Positions 8,701-14,929 of a stretch of DNA of 46,718 bases are shown here, in pieces. Position 1 is the stretch's first letter; the number at the start of each line of letters is the position of its first letter. The DNA is from CAZKGE01 sp964636405 (lineage in GTDB: Bacteria > Bacillota > Clostridia > Christensenellales > CAG-138). The notes below the pieces were generated by a model. It was not told the DNA's origin. It made no database searches and was given only the letters and a program-made list of their open reading frames with translations. The DNA lies in the NCBI GenBank assembly GCA_964636405.1, contig CAZWSI010000017.1, positions 1 to 46,718 on the forward strand, in the 5' to 3' direction. Made by a program: the position numbers and the translations under genes.

Positions 8701-8994
8701 CTTGAGCTGTACCTCGCCTCCGAACCGGGCTTTTACGACGCGATTTTGATGGATATTCAAATGCCCAATATGGACGGCTTCGAGGCCACGCGGGCCATCC
8801 GCGCCTCCGGCCGATCCGACGCGCGCACCGTGCCGATTATCGCCCTGACGGCCAACGCCTTCAACGAGGATATCGCCCGCGCGCTGTCAAACGGCATGAA
8901 CGCGCACGTCGCAAAGCCCATCGATCCCGATTTGCTGCTGGCCGCGCTGGAGCAAGCCTTTGCACGAAGCGACCGGGAGGCGGGCGCTCTTTAA
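5734..8994 (+). CDS. Hybrid histidine kinase with two SBP sensor domains
   Basis: A 1086-residue membrane sensor kinase. An N-terminal signal segment (about 9-31) is followed by two extracellular solute-binding family 3 domains (about 38-265 and 270-500), the kind used to sense amino acids. A membrane helix (about 509-532) leads to a short coiled linker and HisKA with His580 in MSHEMRTPLNAI. The ATPase domain shows NLLSNAVKF, DTGCGM and GGSGLGLSIV. Two receiver domains follow, with Asp868 (CIVDWRMPSMNG) and Asp1007 (ILMDIQMPNMDG), plus the conserved Lys in VSKPL and VAKPI. HPt is supplied by the gene just upstream, so the set looks like a complete phosphorelay feeding c-di-GMP output. The start has GAGAGGGG upstream. 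Confidence 0.92.
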   Translation: MKSNRRHCFLRVVSLALCVLLALSLCPRAALAKAQTLQKVRVGFFAFNGYHMVNDEGARSGYGYELLMHLAGYTDWQYEYVGYDKSWSDMQTMLERGEIDLLTSAQKTDERMARFDFSDESVGSSAAILTVPAGDTTYAYADYANWSGMRVGMLKNNSRNDSFAAFAEEQGFTYEPLYFDSTEAMLDALRAGELVDAALTSNLRSISDEWILAQFDVSPFYIMVRKGNTALLDELNAALGQLIVDEPSLFSNLMQKYYTPDNGDDIAFTPEERAFIARMRGQSFTAVMNPDRAPFSYFENGEPVGMISDLAKEISARSGLALRIVETADRAEYAALVEAGGVAVQLDAPYDYQTAEARGYRLTAPYLNLSVSRLYRRDKTRFSSLASLKNSDIERKYQTLLQNNYTVVADYDSVEALVQAVYSGAQDAAYLYHRSAELAVQQDETNRLANETVYGYNVSFALAVHAGQDHLLYSILKKTVASIGESQMHAIDAKYTTYEEKPLSFMGYMYNYPLHIIAFVFALCLLAVLLFMTVTQVQKRRRAAERLTEETRRAELLESALSTAESAGKAKSEFLSRMSHEMRTPLNAIIGFLSLAKDADGKQLNAYLGNSETAAKQLLSVINDVLDMSAIESGKMKLAHAPFDFKHMVHSVTNMFLSQCHEKGVSYETRLLTPVDERLVGDQLRVSQVLINLLSNAVKFTSAGHVYLDISQYDTPDGKAFLRFAVSDTGCGMTEEMQARLFMPFEQESAATARKYGGSGLGLSIVKNLVTMMNGALRVESRQGEGSTFTLDLPFDKDASGKDIPVPDGVQSLRVLAVDDDPVEREYILSMLARMGVRFACAESGDAALAELQRAARAGDAYNLCIVDWRMPSMNGEETTKRIRSKYGRNVIVIVVSSYAYHQVSESAREAGANLFVSKPLFQSSLFDLLLTLTGGRVAMKATGEVLQSDLSGRRVLLAEDNAMNRMVAVGLINKFGVECDTAKDGQLALELYLASEPGFYDAILMDIQMPNMDGFEATRAIRASGRSDARTVPIIALTANAFNEDIARALSNGMNAHVAKPIDPDLLLAALEQAFARSDREAGAL

Positions 8995-9001
8995 ACATAC
9001 A

Positions 9002-9036
9002 AAAGCGGGAGCGCAACGGCCTCCCGCTTTAACGGT
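9002..9036 (+). terminator. Terminator after the hybrid kinase
   Basis: AAAGCGGGAG (9002-9011) and CTCCCGCTTT (9021-9030) form a perfect 10-bp stem around a nine-base loop. It lies eight bases after the kinase stop, with a T-rich stretch at 9037-9045. The A/T flanks let it also serve the convergent DUF1002 gene. Confidence 0.75.
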
Positions 9037-9058
9037 TCGTTTTTTATGGGCTGCGGCC

Positions 9059-9985
9059 TCAGGGGGCCTTTTTGCCGAACACGCCCGAAAGAAACGTGCC
9101 GACGGACGCAAAAAAGCTTTTCACGTTTTCGTACACGCGAGAAACGGTTTGCGCGGCTGCGCCCGCGCTTTGGGCGGTTTTGGCGAGGCCGGTAAGCTTT
9201 TCCTGCAATTGCGCTGCGTCGAGCCCTTCAAATTTGCGCACGAGCGAAAGCACCTGCTTTGCCTGGTCGGTTGTGAGCGACACGCTGTACAGCTTGGCAA
9301 TGTTGGTTATTTCCTCCAGCACCTCCGCGTCCGTCATGCCCTGCGTCGCGTCCAGCATGGTCTTCAGCTCCGCGATGAGTCCGGCCGCCTCCTCGCTGCC
9401 GATGTATTCCGCCAGCTCCCCGGTCACCACAAGCTCCTCCGCGCCCACGGCCTTGGCAAGGTCGCTTAAGGGATTGCCCGTCATGTCCTCGTAGGCCTTG
9501 TACGCGCCCGTGAGCGCGCCCGTGCCGGACACGGGAAACGGCGCGCTCACAATCACCTTCGCGTCGGTAATACCCGCCGTAGTGAGCGCGTTTTTATACA
9601 TGTCCTCGGTGCAGTAATTGATGTTGTGAATGTCAATTTGAAGCCCGCTGCCCGCCGGGAGCGTCTGGATATAGATGCACGAAAGCGCAACCGAGCCAAT
9701 CTTGCGGTCGGGAACCAGATCCTCGAGGTAGGCGCGCTCCTCGGCGTTGGTTACGGTCAGCTCGGGCACGGAGCCCTCCGCAACGCCGAAGTCCGTATAG
9801 ACCGCCGCGCGCTGCGCCTTGGTGAGGTCCGCGCCCATCGTAACACGCGCCTCGCCAGGAAGCGGCGCGCTCGTTGGCGCAGGGGTCTGCTCGGGCGTGG
9901 GCGTTTGTTCGTCGGCCAGCGCCGCGCCGCCAAAGCAAGCCAGCACAAAAAATGTGCACAGCAGGGCGGATATAAGCCGTTTCAT
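9059..9985 (-). CDS. Secreted DUF1002 family protein
   Basis: A 308-residue protein. It has a Sec signal peptide (MKRLISALLCTFFVLACFGG..., cleavage after ALA near residue 22), a Thr/Pro-rich spacer, then a DUF1002 domain of the type seen in Bacillus YpuA. Recognisable parts are the VTMGADLTKAQR opening, the DIHNINYCTEDMY segment and the APFPVSGTGALTG motif. The role of the family is unknown. The start at 9985 is set by AGGAGG about nine bases upstream. A TATACT -10-like hexamer lies at 10019-10014 on this strand. It is monocistronic and convergent with the hybrid kinase. Confidence 0.85.
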   Translation of the reverse strand: MKRLISALLCTFFVLACFGGAALADEQTPTPEQTPAPTSAPLPGEARVTMGADLTKAQRAAVYTDFGVAEGSVPELTVTNAEERAYLEDLVPDRKIGSVALSCIYIQTLPAGSGLQIDIHNINYCTEDMYKNALTTAGITDAKVIVSAPFPVSGTGALTGAYKAYEDMTGNPLSDLAKAVGAEELVVTGELAEYIGSEEAAGLIAELKTMLDATQGMTDAEVLEEITNIAKLYSVSLTTDQAKQVLSLVRKFEGLDAAQLQEKLTGLAKTAQSAGAAAQTVSRVYENVKSFFASVGTFLSGVFGKKAP

Positions 9986-10102
9986 GGTATCAGTCCTCCT
10001 TATTTCGGGCCCCAGTATAACAAGATAATATGAAGACAAGAGCCCCTTCATGTAAAAATGCTGTGAATGGAAAATATTTGGTCAAAAAGTTTTCAAAACC
10101 CC

Positions 10103-10132
10103 TTGCGCTTTAGCGCGGTAATGTGCTAAACT
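10103..10132 (+). promoter_or_regulatory. Promoter of the amino acid ABC operon
   Basis: TTGCGC (10103-10108) and TAAACT (10127-10132) are separated by 18 bases, and a TG dinucleotide at 10124-10125 gives an extended -10. The transcript would start about 30 bases before the binding-protein gene at 10168. Confidence 0.6.
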
Positions 10133-10167
10133 AACGCCATTACAAAATTGAGCGGAGGAAACGAAGG

Positions 10168-10983
10168 ATGATAACCAACAATTCGGCAATGAAGGCGGCG
10201 CGAGTCGCGCTGCTTCTGGCGCTTGCGGCGGCCATGCTCTTTGCGGGCTGCGCGAAAAAGCCTGCCGCGGACGACGACTGGTCGTACATCAAGGGCAAGG
10301 GCACGCTCGTGATCGGCTATACCGACTACGCGCCCATGAACTATACGGAAAACGGCGAGTTTGTGGGCTTCGATACGGAGTTTGCCAGAGCCATGTGCGA
10401 AAAATTGGGCCTCACGCCTGAATTTGTGGAGATCGAGTGGAGCAACAAGGAAACGGAGCTTTCCAGCAAGAGCATCGACTGCATCTGGAACGGCCTCACG
10501 GTCACCGAGGAGCGCAGGGCGAACATGGACTTTACCGTCTCCTACCTGAACAACCAGCAGGTGATCGTGGTCAAGAGCGCCGACAGCGCAAAATACGCCA
10601 GTGTGGAAAGCTTTGCGGGCCTGACGGTAGTGGCTGAGGCCGGTTCCGCCGGCGAAGATGCGATTACGAGCGCTCTTTCAAGCGCCAGCTATGTGGCCAT
10701 GTCGGCCCAGACCGACGCGCTGCTTGAGGTCAAGGCGGGCACTGCGGACGCGGCTGTGATCGACTTGACCATGGCCGCCGCCATGACGGGCGAGGGCACG
10801 GACTATGCGGAGCTCACCATCCTGTCGGGCATTGCGCTTCCGGGCGAGGAATACGCCGTCGGCTTCCGGCCCGGCAGCACGGCCACGGCCAAGGCCAACG
10901 AAGTGATCGCCGCCTTGCAGGCGGACGGAACGATGGCCGCGCTCGCGGGAAAATACGGCCTGACCGAGCTTTTAGTCGGCTGA
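10168..10983 (+). CDS. Amino acid ABC transporter binding lipoprotein
   Basis: A 271-residue solute-binding protein of family 3. The signal peptide ends in a lipobox (LFAGC, Cys about 27), so it is anchored outside the membrane. The body shows the family opening LVIGYTDYAPMNY, GFDTEFARAMCEKLG and the WNGLTVTEERR segment that contacts the amino acid alpha groups. Glutamine, arginine or cystine are possible ligands; the sequence does not decide. It is first in an operon with a permease and an ATPase. The start has GGAGG upstream. A strong stem-loop follows the stop, fitting higher expression of this gene than of the permease. Confidence 0.9.
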   Translation: MITNNSAMKAARVALLLALAAAMLFAGCAKKPAADDDWSYIKGKGTLVIGYTDYAPMNYTENGEFVGFDTEFARAMCEKLGLTPEFVEIEWSNKETELSSKSIDCIWNGLTVTEERRANMDFTVSYLNNQQVIVVKSADSAKYASVESFAGLTVVAEAGSAGEDAITSALSSASYVAMSAQTDALLEVKAGTADAAVIDLTMAAAMTGEGTDYAELTILSGIALPGEEYAVGFRPGSTATAKANEVIAALQADGTMAALAGKYGLTELLVG

Positions 10984-10997
10984 AGAACAACGGATAT

Positions 10998-11040
10998 GCG
11001 GCCCGCCCCGGCAGGATATGCGCCGGACGGGCCGCGCTTT
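10998..11040 (+). terminator. Intercistronic stem-loop after the binding-protein gene
   Basis: GCGGCCCG (10998-11005) pairs with CGGGCCGC (11028-11035), and the inner CCGGC/GCCGG extends the stem. A short T-run (TTTTT) follows at 11038-11042. Located 15 bases after the stop and just ahead of the permease, it probably acts as a leaky terminator or protects the upstream mRNA. Confidence 0.65.
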
Positions 11041-11062
11041 TTGTGGGAAAGGACGCCTCCAT

Positions 11063-11710
11063 ATGACCCTTTGGGACGTGACGGAAAAATTGCTCACGGG
11101 CTTTGGCGTCACCTGCGTGATCTTTCTTGCCACGCTGGTGGCCGCGCTGCCTCTGGGGCTTGCCATAGCGTTTTGCTCCATGAGCCGCTTTAAGCCGCTC
11201 GCGCTGCTTTCGCGGGGCTTTGTGTGGGTCATCCGCGGCACGCCGCTCATGCTGCAGGTGATCGTGGTCTTTTACGGGCCGGGCCTATTATGGGAGGGCG
11301 AGGCGCTCCCGCGGCTTACGGCCGTGCTCGTTGCTTTTATCATCAACTACGCGGCGTATTTTTCAGAGATTTACCGGGGCGGCATCGAGAGCGTGCCCAA
11401 GGGCCAGTACGAGGCCGCGCAGGTGCTTGGCATGACCAAGCGGCAGGTATTTTTCCGCGTGATTCTCATGCAGGTGGTCAAGCGCATCGTGCCCTCCATG
11501 AGCAACGAGATTATCACGCTTGTGAAGGACACCTCGCTTGCGCGCATCATCGCGGTGCGGGAGATCATTATGGAGGCGCAGGTGTTTATCAAATCCAACG
11601 CCCTCATCTGGCCGCTGTTCTATTCCGGCGTGTTCTATCTGCTGTTTTGCGGGCTCCTGACGCTTCTTTTCGGTTTCCTTGAAAAGAAGCTCGACTATTT
11701 TAGGGTGTAA
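11063..11710 (+). CDS. Amino acid ABC transporter permease
   Basis: A 215-residue inner-membrane permease of the HisMQ type (polar amino acid family). It has about five membrane helices and the cytoplasmic coupling loop EAAQVLGMTKRQVFFRVILMQ, the EAA signature that docks on the ATPase. The early segment FVWVIRGTPLMLQ is typical of the family. The ATG at 11063 gives the usual length and has GGGAAAGGA upstream; the longer frame beginning at 11018 runs through the intercistronic stem-loop. It works with the binding protein upstream and the ATPase downstream. Confidence 0.9.
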   Translation: MTLWDVTEKLLTGFGVTCVIFLATLVAALPLGLAIAFCSMSRFKPLALLSRGFVWVIRGTPLMLQVIVVFYGPGLLWEGEALPRLTAVLVAFIINYAAYFSEIYRGGIESVPKGQYEAAQVLGMTKRQVFFRVILMQVVKRIVPSMSNEIITLVKDTSLARIIAVREIIMEAQVFIKSNALIWPLFYSGVFYLLFCGLLTLLFGFLEKKLDYFRV

Positions 11711-11711
11711 A

Positions 11712-11735
11712 GTTTGAAAGAAAAATCTTTCAAAC
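11712..11735 (+). terminator. Hairpin directly after the permease stop
   Basis: GTTTGAAAGA (11712-11721) and TCTTTCAAAC (11726-11735) form a perfect 10-bp stem with a four-A loop, starting two bases after the permease stop. No T-run follows, so mRNA 3'-end protection or an edge of the adjacent structured element is more likely than termination. Confidence 0.55.
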
Positions 11736-11744
11736 GCACGTTTT

Positions 11745-11843
11745 GTGGCTTTTGCCGCACACAGGCGGCAATTTTGCTTCGCAAAACCAGCCACAATTCC
11801 GAAGAAGGGATGCTTTTGCTTTGCAAAAGCCATGGTCATAGCT
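11745..11843 (+). other. Structured intergenic element, copy A
   Basis: A folded element between permease and ATPase genes. GTGGCT (11745-11750) can pair with AGCCAC (11789-11794), enclosing two hairpins: TTGCCGC/GCGGCAA (11752-11758 with 11765-11771) and TTTTGC/GCAAAA (11772-11777 with 11781-11786). A third hairpin GCTTTTGC/GCAAAAGC (11812-11819 with 11823-11830) follows a purine-rich AAGAAGGGA. The element ends in GGTCATAGCT right at the ATPase ATG. A second copy lies at 31081-31176 with conserved single-stranded parts and compensated stem changes. Confidence 0.75.
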
Positions 11844-12623
11844 ATGGCAATATTGAAAGTTGAAAACCTGACCAAGACCTTCGGCACGGCCGAAGTGCTG
11901 CGCGGCGTAAGCTTTTCCCTTGAAAGGGGCGAAAAGCTGAGCATCATCGGCTCCTCGGGCGGCGGCAAAACGACGCTCCTGCGCTGCCTCAATTTTCTCG
12001 AGCGGCCCACAAGCGGCAGGCTTTCCGTCAACGGCGAGCTGCTCTTTGATGCGGCGGACCCCACTACGCAGCAGGAGAAGGACATCCGCAAAAAGCGCCT
12101 GCACTTCGGGCTGGTGTTTCAGTCCTTCCAGCTTTTTCCGCAGTACACGGCGCTGCGCAACATCACGCTCGCCATGGAGCTGATGGCCCGGGAACGGCCC
12201 GATTTCCGGGCGCGGCGCGACGCGGCGCTGTCGGATATCCGCGCGCGCGCCGGACAATTGCTCGATGAGGTGGGGCTTGCGGACAAGCGCGATTTTTATC
12301 CGCACCAGCTTTCGGGCGGGCAGCAGCAACGCGTGGCCATCGCGCGCGCGCTTGCCCTCGAGCCGGATATCCTCTGCTTTGACGAGCCAACCAGCGCGCT
12401 CGATCCCGAGATTTCCGGCGAGGTGCTGCAATCCATCCGCCGTCTTTCGCAAAAGAACATGACCATGATCATCGTTACGCACGAAATGGGTTTTGCCCGG
12501 GAAATATCCGACCGCGTTCTGTTCATGGGCGACGGCCGCATCCTCGAGGAGGGCCCGCCCTCGGAGCTGTTTACAGCGCCGCGCACAAAGCGCCTTGCCA
12601 GCTTCCTCGCGGCGGTGCGCTAG
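11844..12623 (+). CDS. Amino acid ABC transporter ATP-binding protein
   Basis: A 259-residue ATPase of the GlnQ/HisP group that powers the transporter encoded just upstream. Walker A is GSSGGGKTT, the Q-loop lies in LVFQSFQLFPQ, the ABC signature is LSGGQQQRVAIARAL, Walker B is ILCFDEPTSALD and the switch His is in VTHEMGFA. An insertion of about 15 residues before the signature (REPDFRARR region) is slightly unusual. The ATG at 11844 opens the conserved MAILKVENLTKTFG; an in-frame ATG at 11832 and a GTG at 11745 lie within the structured element. No ordinary ribosome binding site is next to the ATG; the nearest, AAGGGA (11805-11810), is separated from it by a hairpin. Confidence 0.92.
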   Translation: MAILKVENLTKTFGTAEVLRGVSFSLERGEKLSIIGSSGGGKTTLLRCLNFLERPTSGRLSVNGELLFDAADPTTQQEKDIRKKRLHFGLVFQSFQLFPQYTALRNITLAMELMARERPDFRARRDAALSDIRARAGQLLDEVGLADKRDFYPHQLSGGQQQRVAIARALALEPDILCFDEPTSALDPEISGEVLQSIRRLSQKNMTMIIVTHEMGFAREISDRVLFMGDGRILEEGPPSELFTAPRTKRLASFLAAVR

Positions 12624-12772
12624 CAGGGCATGTTCATGAAAGCTTTTCAGGCAATTAGGCGCTCTGTGCGCCTGTGTAATCGATTCTTGCGGCTTCGTTT
12701 TGAAGTTTTCTTCAAAATCAGCGCGAAAACTCTTTCTCTGCAAGCCGCAGACTTTTTCATGAACATGCCCTG
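12624..12772. mobile_element. 149-bp MITE with 18-bp TIRs and 10-bp target duplication
   Basis: CAGGGCATGTTCATGAAA (12624-12641) recurs inverted at 12755-12772 as perfect terminal inverted repeats. The element is bracketed by the direct repeat GGTGCGCTAG (12614-12623 and 12773-12782), the last ten bases of the ATPase gene including its TAG, now duplicated. The interior has no gene but folds: AGGCG/CGCCT near 12656, TTTTGAA/TTCAAAA near 12700 and TGCGGCTT/AAGCCGCA. This is a textbook miniature inverted-repeat element, moved by a transposase encoded elsewhere. A 10-bp duplication is compatible with IS4-type elements, but the family is not established. Confidence 0.9.
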
Positions 12773-12792
12773 GGTGCGCTAGGGCGGGGGAT

Positions 12793-12820
12793 TTTACTCG
12801 CGAAAAAACAGTGGTATGAT
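12793..12820 (+). promoter_or_regulatory. Possible promoter of the P-loop gene
   Basis: A TATGAT (12815-12820) with an extended TGG in front follows a weak -35 (TTTACT, 12793-12798) at 16 bases. It begins ten bases after the MITE target duplication, so the MITE separates this gene from the transporter operon. Confidence 0.4.
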
Positions 12821-12852
12821 GCTGTTACAGTCTATATATGGAGGAATATGCC

Positions 12853-13302
12853 ATGGTCGTCGCGCTCATTGGAGAAAGCTGCACGGGAAAATCCACGCTG
12901 GCCGCCGCGCTCGCGCCCAGGCTTTCCGCAAAGGTCTACGCGGGCAAGGATTATCTGCGCCTTGCAAAGGGCGAAGCCGAGGCCGAGGCGCGCTTTTGCG
13001 CGCTGCTAAGCGATGCGGAGGAGCCTGTTATCTATGTGCTCAGCGAAAGGGAGCAGCTCACATTCCTGCCGGAAACCGCCTTCCGCGTGCTCGTTACGGC
13101 GGAGCTGGAAGAAATTCAGGCGCGCTTTGCCCGCCGCATGGGGGGCACGCTCCCGCCGCCGCTTGCCGCCGCCCTTGCGCGTAAGCACGGGATGTTCGAC
13201 GCGGAACGGCACGATCTGCACATCGTCAGCGGAGAAAAAGAGCCGGAGGCCGCTTGCGCGGAGATTCTCGCGCGCCTTGGCTCCGTTTCTCCCGCCGTGT
13301 AA
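12853..13302 (+). CDS. P-loop nucleotide kinase-like protein
   Basis: A 149-residue cytoplasmic protein starting with a Walker A loop, VALIGESCTGKSTLA, and keeping a small-kinase (cytidylate/shikimate/adenylylsulfate kinase-like) pattern: beta strands VIYVLS and FRVLVTA, then an Arg-rich lid-like helix EEIQARFARRMGG. The substrate is not evident, and no second Asp-based signature allows a firm family call. The ATG at 12853 is chosen because GGAGGA lies seven bases upstream; an ATG at 12838 precedes that site. It stands alone, after the MITE and before a convergent operon. The 155 bases that follow (13303-13457) hold only a small GGGTCT/AGACCC hairpin. Confidence 0.7.
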   Translation: MVVALIGESCTGKSTLAAALAPRLSAKVYAGKDYLRLAKGEAEAEARFCALLSDAEEPVIYVLSEREQLTFLPETAFRVLVTAELEEIQARFARRMGGTLPPPLAAALARKHGMFDAERHDLHIVSGEKEPEAACAEILARLGSVSPAV

Positions 13303-13457
13303 TGTACGCTCGGTTTTCGCGGCATGTCCAAGTGGCGGTTGCGGCCCGCCTTTTCACCCCGCCCCGCAAATGTCCAGGGTTCATTATAACGACGCGTTAC
13401 AGGCGCTGGCGAAGGAAGGGGGGTCTGCGCAAAAGACCCGTTATGGGCCGGCTTGCG

Positions 13458-13703
13458 TTAGCCCCCGCAGCAGAAGCCAAAGGCGCCAATCTCGCTCCCG
13501 TCCGGCAGGGGCAGCGCGGGGTCGGGCCTGCCTAGCAACGCCCCGTCAAGGGTGAGCATGCCGCTCAGCACGGCCGAACGCGCGTCCTCGCCGTAGGCTG
13601 CCGCGATATGGTCGAGCACCGCGCCGAGCGTCTCCGCCCGCACGCATTCTTCGGGGCAGCGCGTATATTCGCGTATCATTGCAAAGTACAGCACCCGTAC
13701 CAT
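13458..13703 (-). CDS. MoaD/ThiS-like sulfur carrier protein
   Basis: An 81-residue ubiquitin-fold protein: VRVLYFAMIREYT at the start, a central MLTLDGALLG, then PLPDGSEIGAFGFCCGG. The C-terminal Gly-Gly is the residue pair that is thiocarboxylated in molybdopterin or thiamine synthesis. Two Cys directly before Gly-Gly are unusual. No moaE, moeB or thi gene is near. It starts 20 bases after potD and shares its strand, so it appears to be the last gene of the polyamine transporter operon, an odd place for a sulfur carrier. The ATG at 13703 has AAAGGGGGG upstream. MoaD is more likely than ThiS from length. Confidence 0.75.
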   Translation of the reverse strand: MVRVLYFAMIREYTRCPEECVRAETLGAVLDHIAAAYGEDARSAVLSGMLTLDGALLGRPDPALPLPDGSEIGAFGFCCGG

Positions 13704-13723
13704 GGCGGCGGCCCCCCTTTCCG

Positions 13724-14767
13724 TTACGAGGCCTTTATCGCCTTTACCCGTGTCCACGCGTCGGTGTATACGCCGATAAAATCGCCCAGATCGTGGAACA
13801 CCGCGCAGCGGTCGAGCACCTCCTGCGGGGGATTGTAGGTGGCGTTTTCGGTAAACGCCGCGTCCATGAGGCTCAGCGCCGCCGCGTTGGGGGTGGAATA
13901 GCAGATGTATTCCGTATTGATTTTTGCGACCTCCGCGTCGCAGAGGAAGTTGATAAACATTTCCGCCTCGGCGGTATGCTCGCTCGTTTTAGGAATGATC
14001 ATGTTGTCAAACCAAACGTTGGAGCCCTCCTGCGGCACGGCGTAGTCGAGATCCTCGTTTTCCATGATGCAGGCCAGCGCGTCGCCGGAGTACATCACGG
14101 CCATGGCCGCGTTGCCACCGATCATTTCCATCTTAATATCGTCGGTCAGGTACGCGCGCACGAGCGGCTTTTGCGCAATGAGCGCGTCGCGCGCGGCGGC
14201 GATATCGGCCTCGCTGCGGGTATTGATGTCGTAGCCCAGCTTGACGAGCGTGATACCGATGGTATCGCGCACGGAATCGTACATGATGATCTGCCCCTTG
14301 TACTGCTCATCCCAGAGGATATCCCAGCTTGTCACGGGCTCGGTGACCATGGTTTTGTTGTACAAAATGCCCACCGTGCCCCACATATACGGCACGGAAT
14401 AGACGTTGCCCGGATCAAACGAAAGGTCGAGGAAGCGCGGATCGGTGTTGGCCAGGTTGGGGATATTCTCCTTGTTCAGCGGGTGGAGCATATCCTCCCC
14501 GATGAGCTTTTCGATAATATAATCGGAGGGGAAGCACAGGTCGTAAATACAATCGGCCGCGCTCAGCTTCACGAGCATCTCCTCGTTGCTGGTCATGGTC
14601 GTGTATTTAACGTCGATGCCCGTTTCCTTCTCAAAGCGCGCAATCAGGGTCGTATCGATGTATTCGCCCCAGTTGAGCACGTTGAGCGTAACGGTTGATT
14701 TTGCCCCGCAGCCGCAGACAGCCAGCGCGAGGCAAGCGACAAGGAACACACAGAGCCACTTCTTCAT
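13724..14767 (-). CDS. potD: Spermidine/putrescine-binding lipoprotein PotD
   Basis: A 347-residue extracellular binding protein. The lipoprotein signal MKKWLCVFLVACLALAVCGCG precedes the PotD body with LNVLNWGEYIDTTLIARFEKETG, DLCFPSDYIIEKLI, the polyamine-site region PYMWGTVGILYNK and GNAAMAVMYSGDA. It delivers polyamines to PotBC. The ATG at 14767 follows GGAGGG at about eight bases. A 162-base gap with an AT-rich stem-loop separates it from potC, which could set its separate expression level. It lies in an operon with a puuR-like regulator, potABC and a MoaD-like gene. Confidence 0.93.
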   Translation of the reverse strand: MKKWLCVFLVACLALAVCGCGAKSTVTLNVLNWGEYIDTTLIARFEKETGIDVKYTTMTSNEEMLVKLSAADCIYDLCFPSDYIIEKLIGEDMLHPLNKENIPNLANTDPRFLDLSFDPGNVYSVPYMWGTVGILYNKTMVTEPVTSWDILWDEQYKGQIIMYDSVRDTIGITLVKLGYDINTRSEADIAAARDALIAQKPLVRAYLTDDIKMEMIGGNAAMAVMYSGDALACIMENEDLDYAVPQEGSNVWFDNMIIPKTSEHTAEAEMFINFLCDAEVAKINTEYICYSTPNAAALSLMDAAFTENATYNPPQEVLDRCAVFHDLGDFIGVYTDAWTRVKAIKAS

Positions 14768-14871
14768 TTTTCTTTCCCTCCGTTTTGTTTTAAAATCTAT
14801 TTCGTCCAAGGCGAGCTATATGGTTTGCCATTCTTGACTTTCATAAGGAACAGGACGGCTTTTCTTTTGAT

Positions 14872-14900
14872 TCCTTTCTTTTCTCCTGAAAAGAAAAGGA
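14872..14900 (-). other. Stem-loop between potC and potD
   Basis: TCCTTTCTTTTC (14872-14883) can pair with GAAAAGAAAAGGA (14888-14900) with one bulged base and a four-base loop. It lies in the 162-base potC-potD gap, which otherwise shows nothing recognisable. It could stabilise one side of the polycistronic mRNA. Confidence 0.4.
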
Positions 14901-14929
14901 TACGTCCCCCCGTTATGGGCGTTGGCCCC

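Noticed and set aside
13303..13457. Small gene or RNA between the P-loop gene and the MoaD-like gene
   Set aside because: No ORF with a ribosome binding site and no convincing RNA fold beyond one short hairpin.
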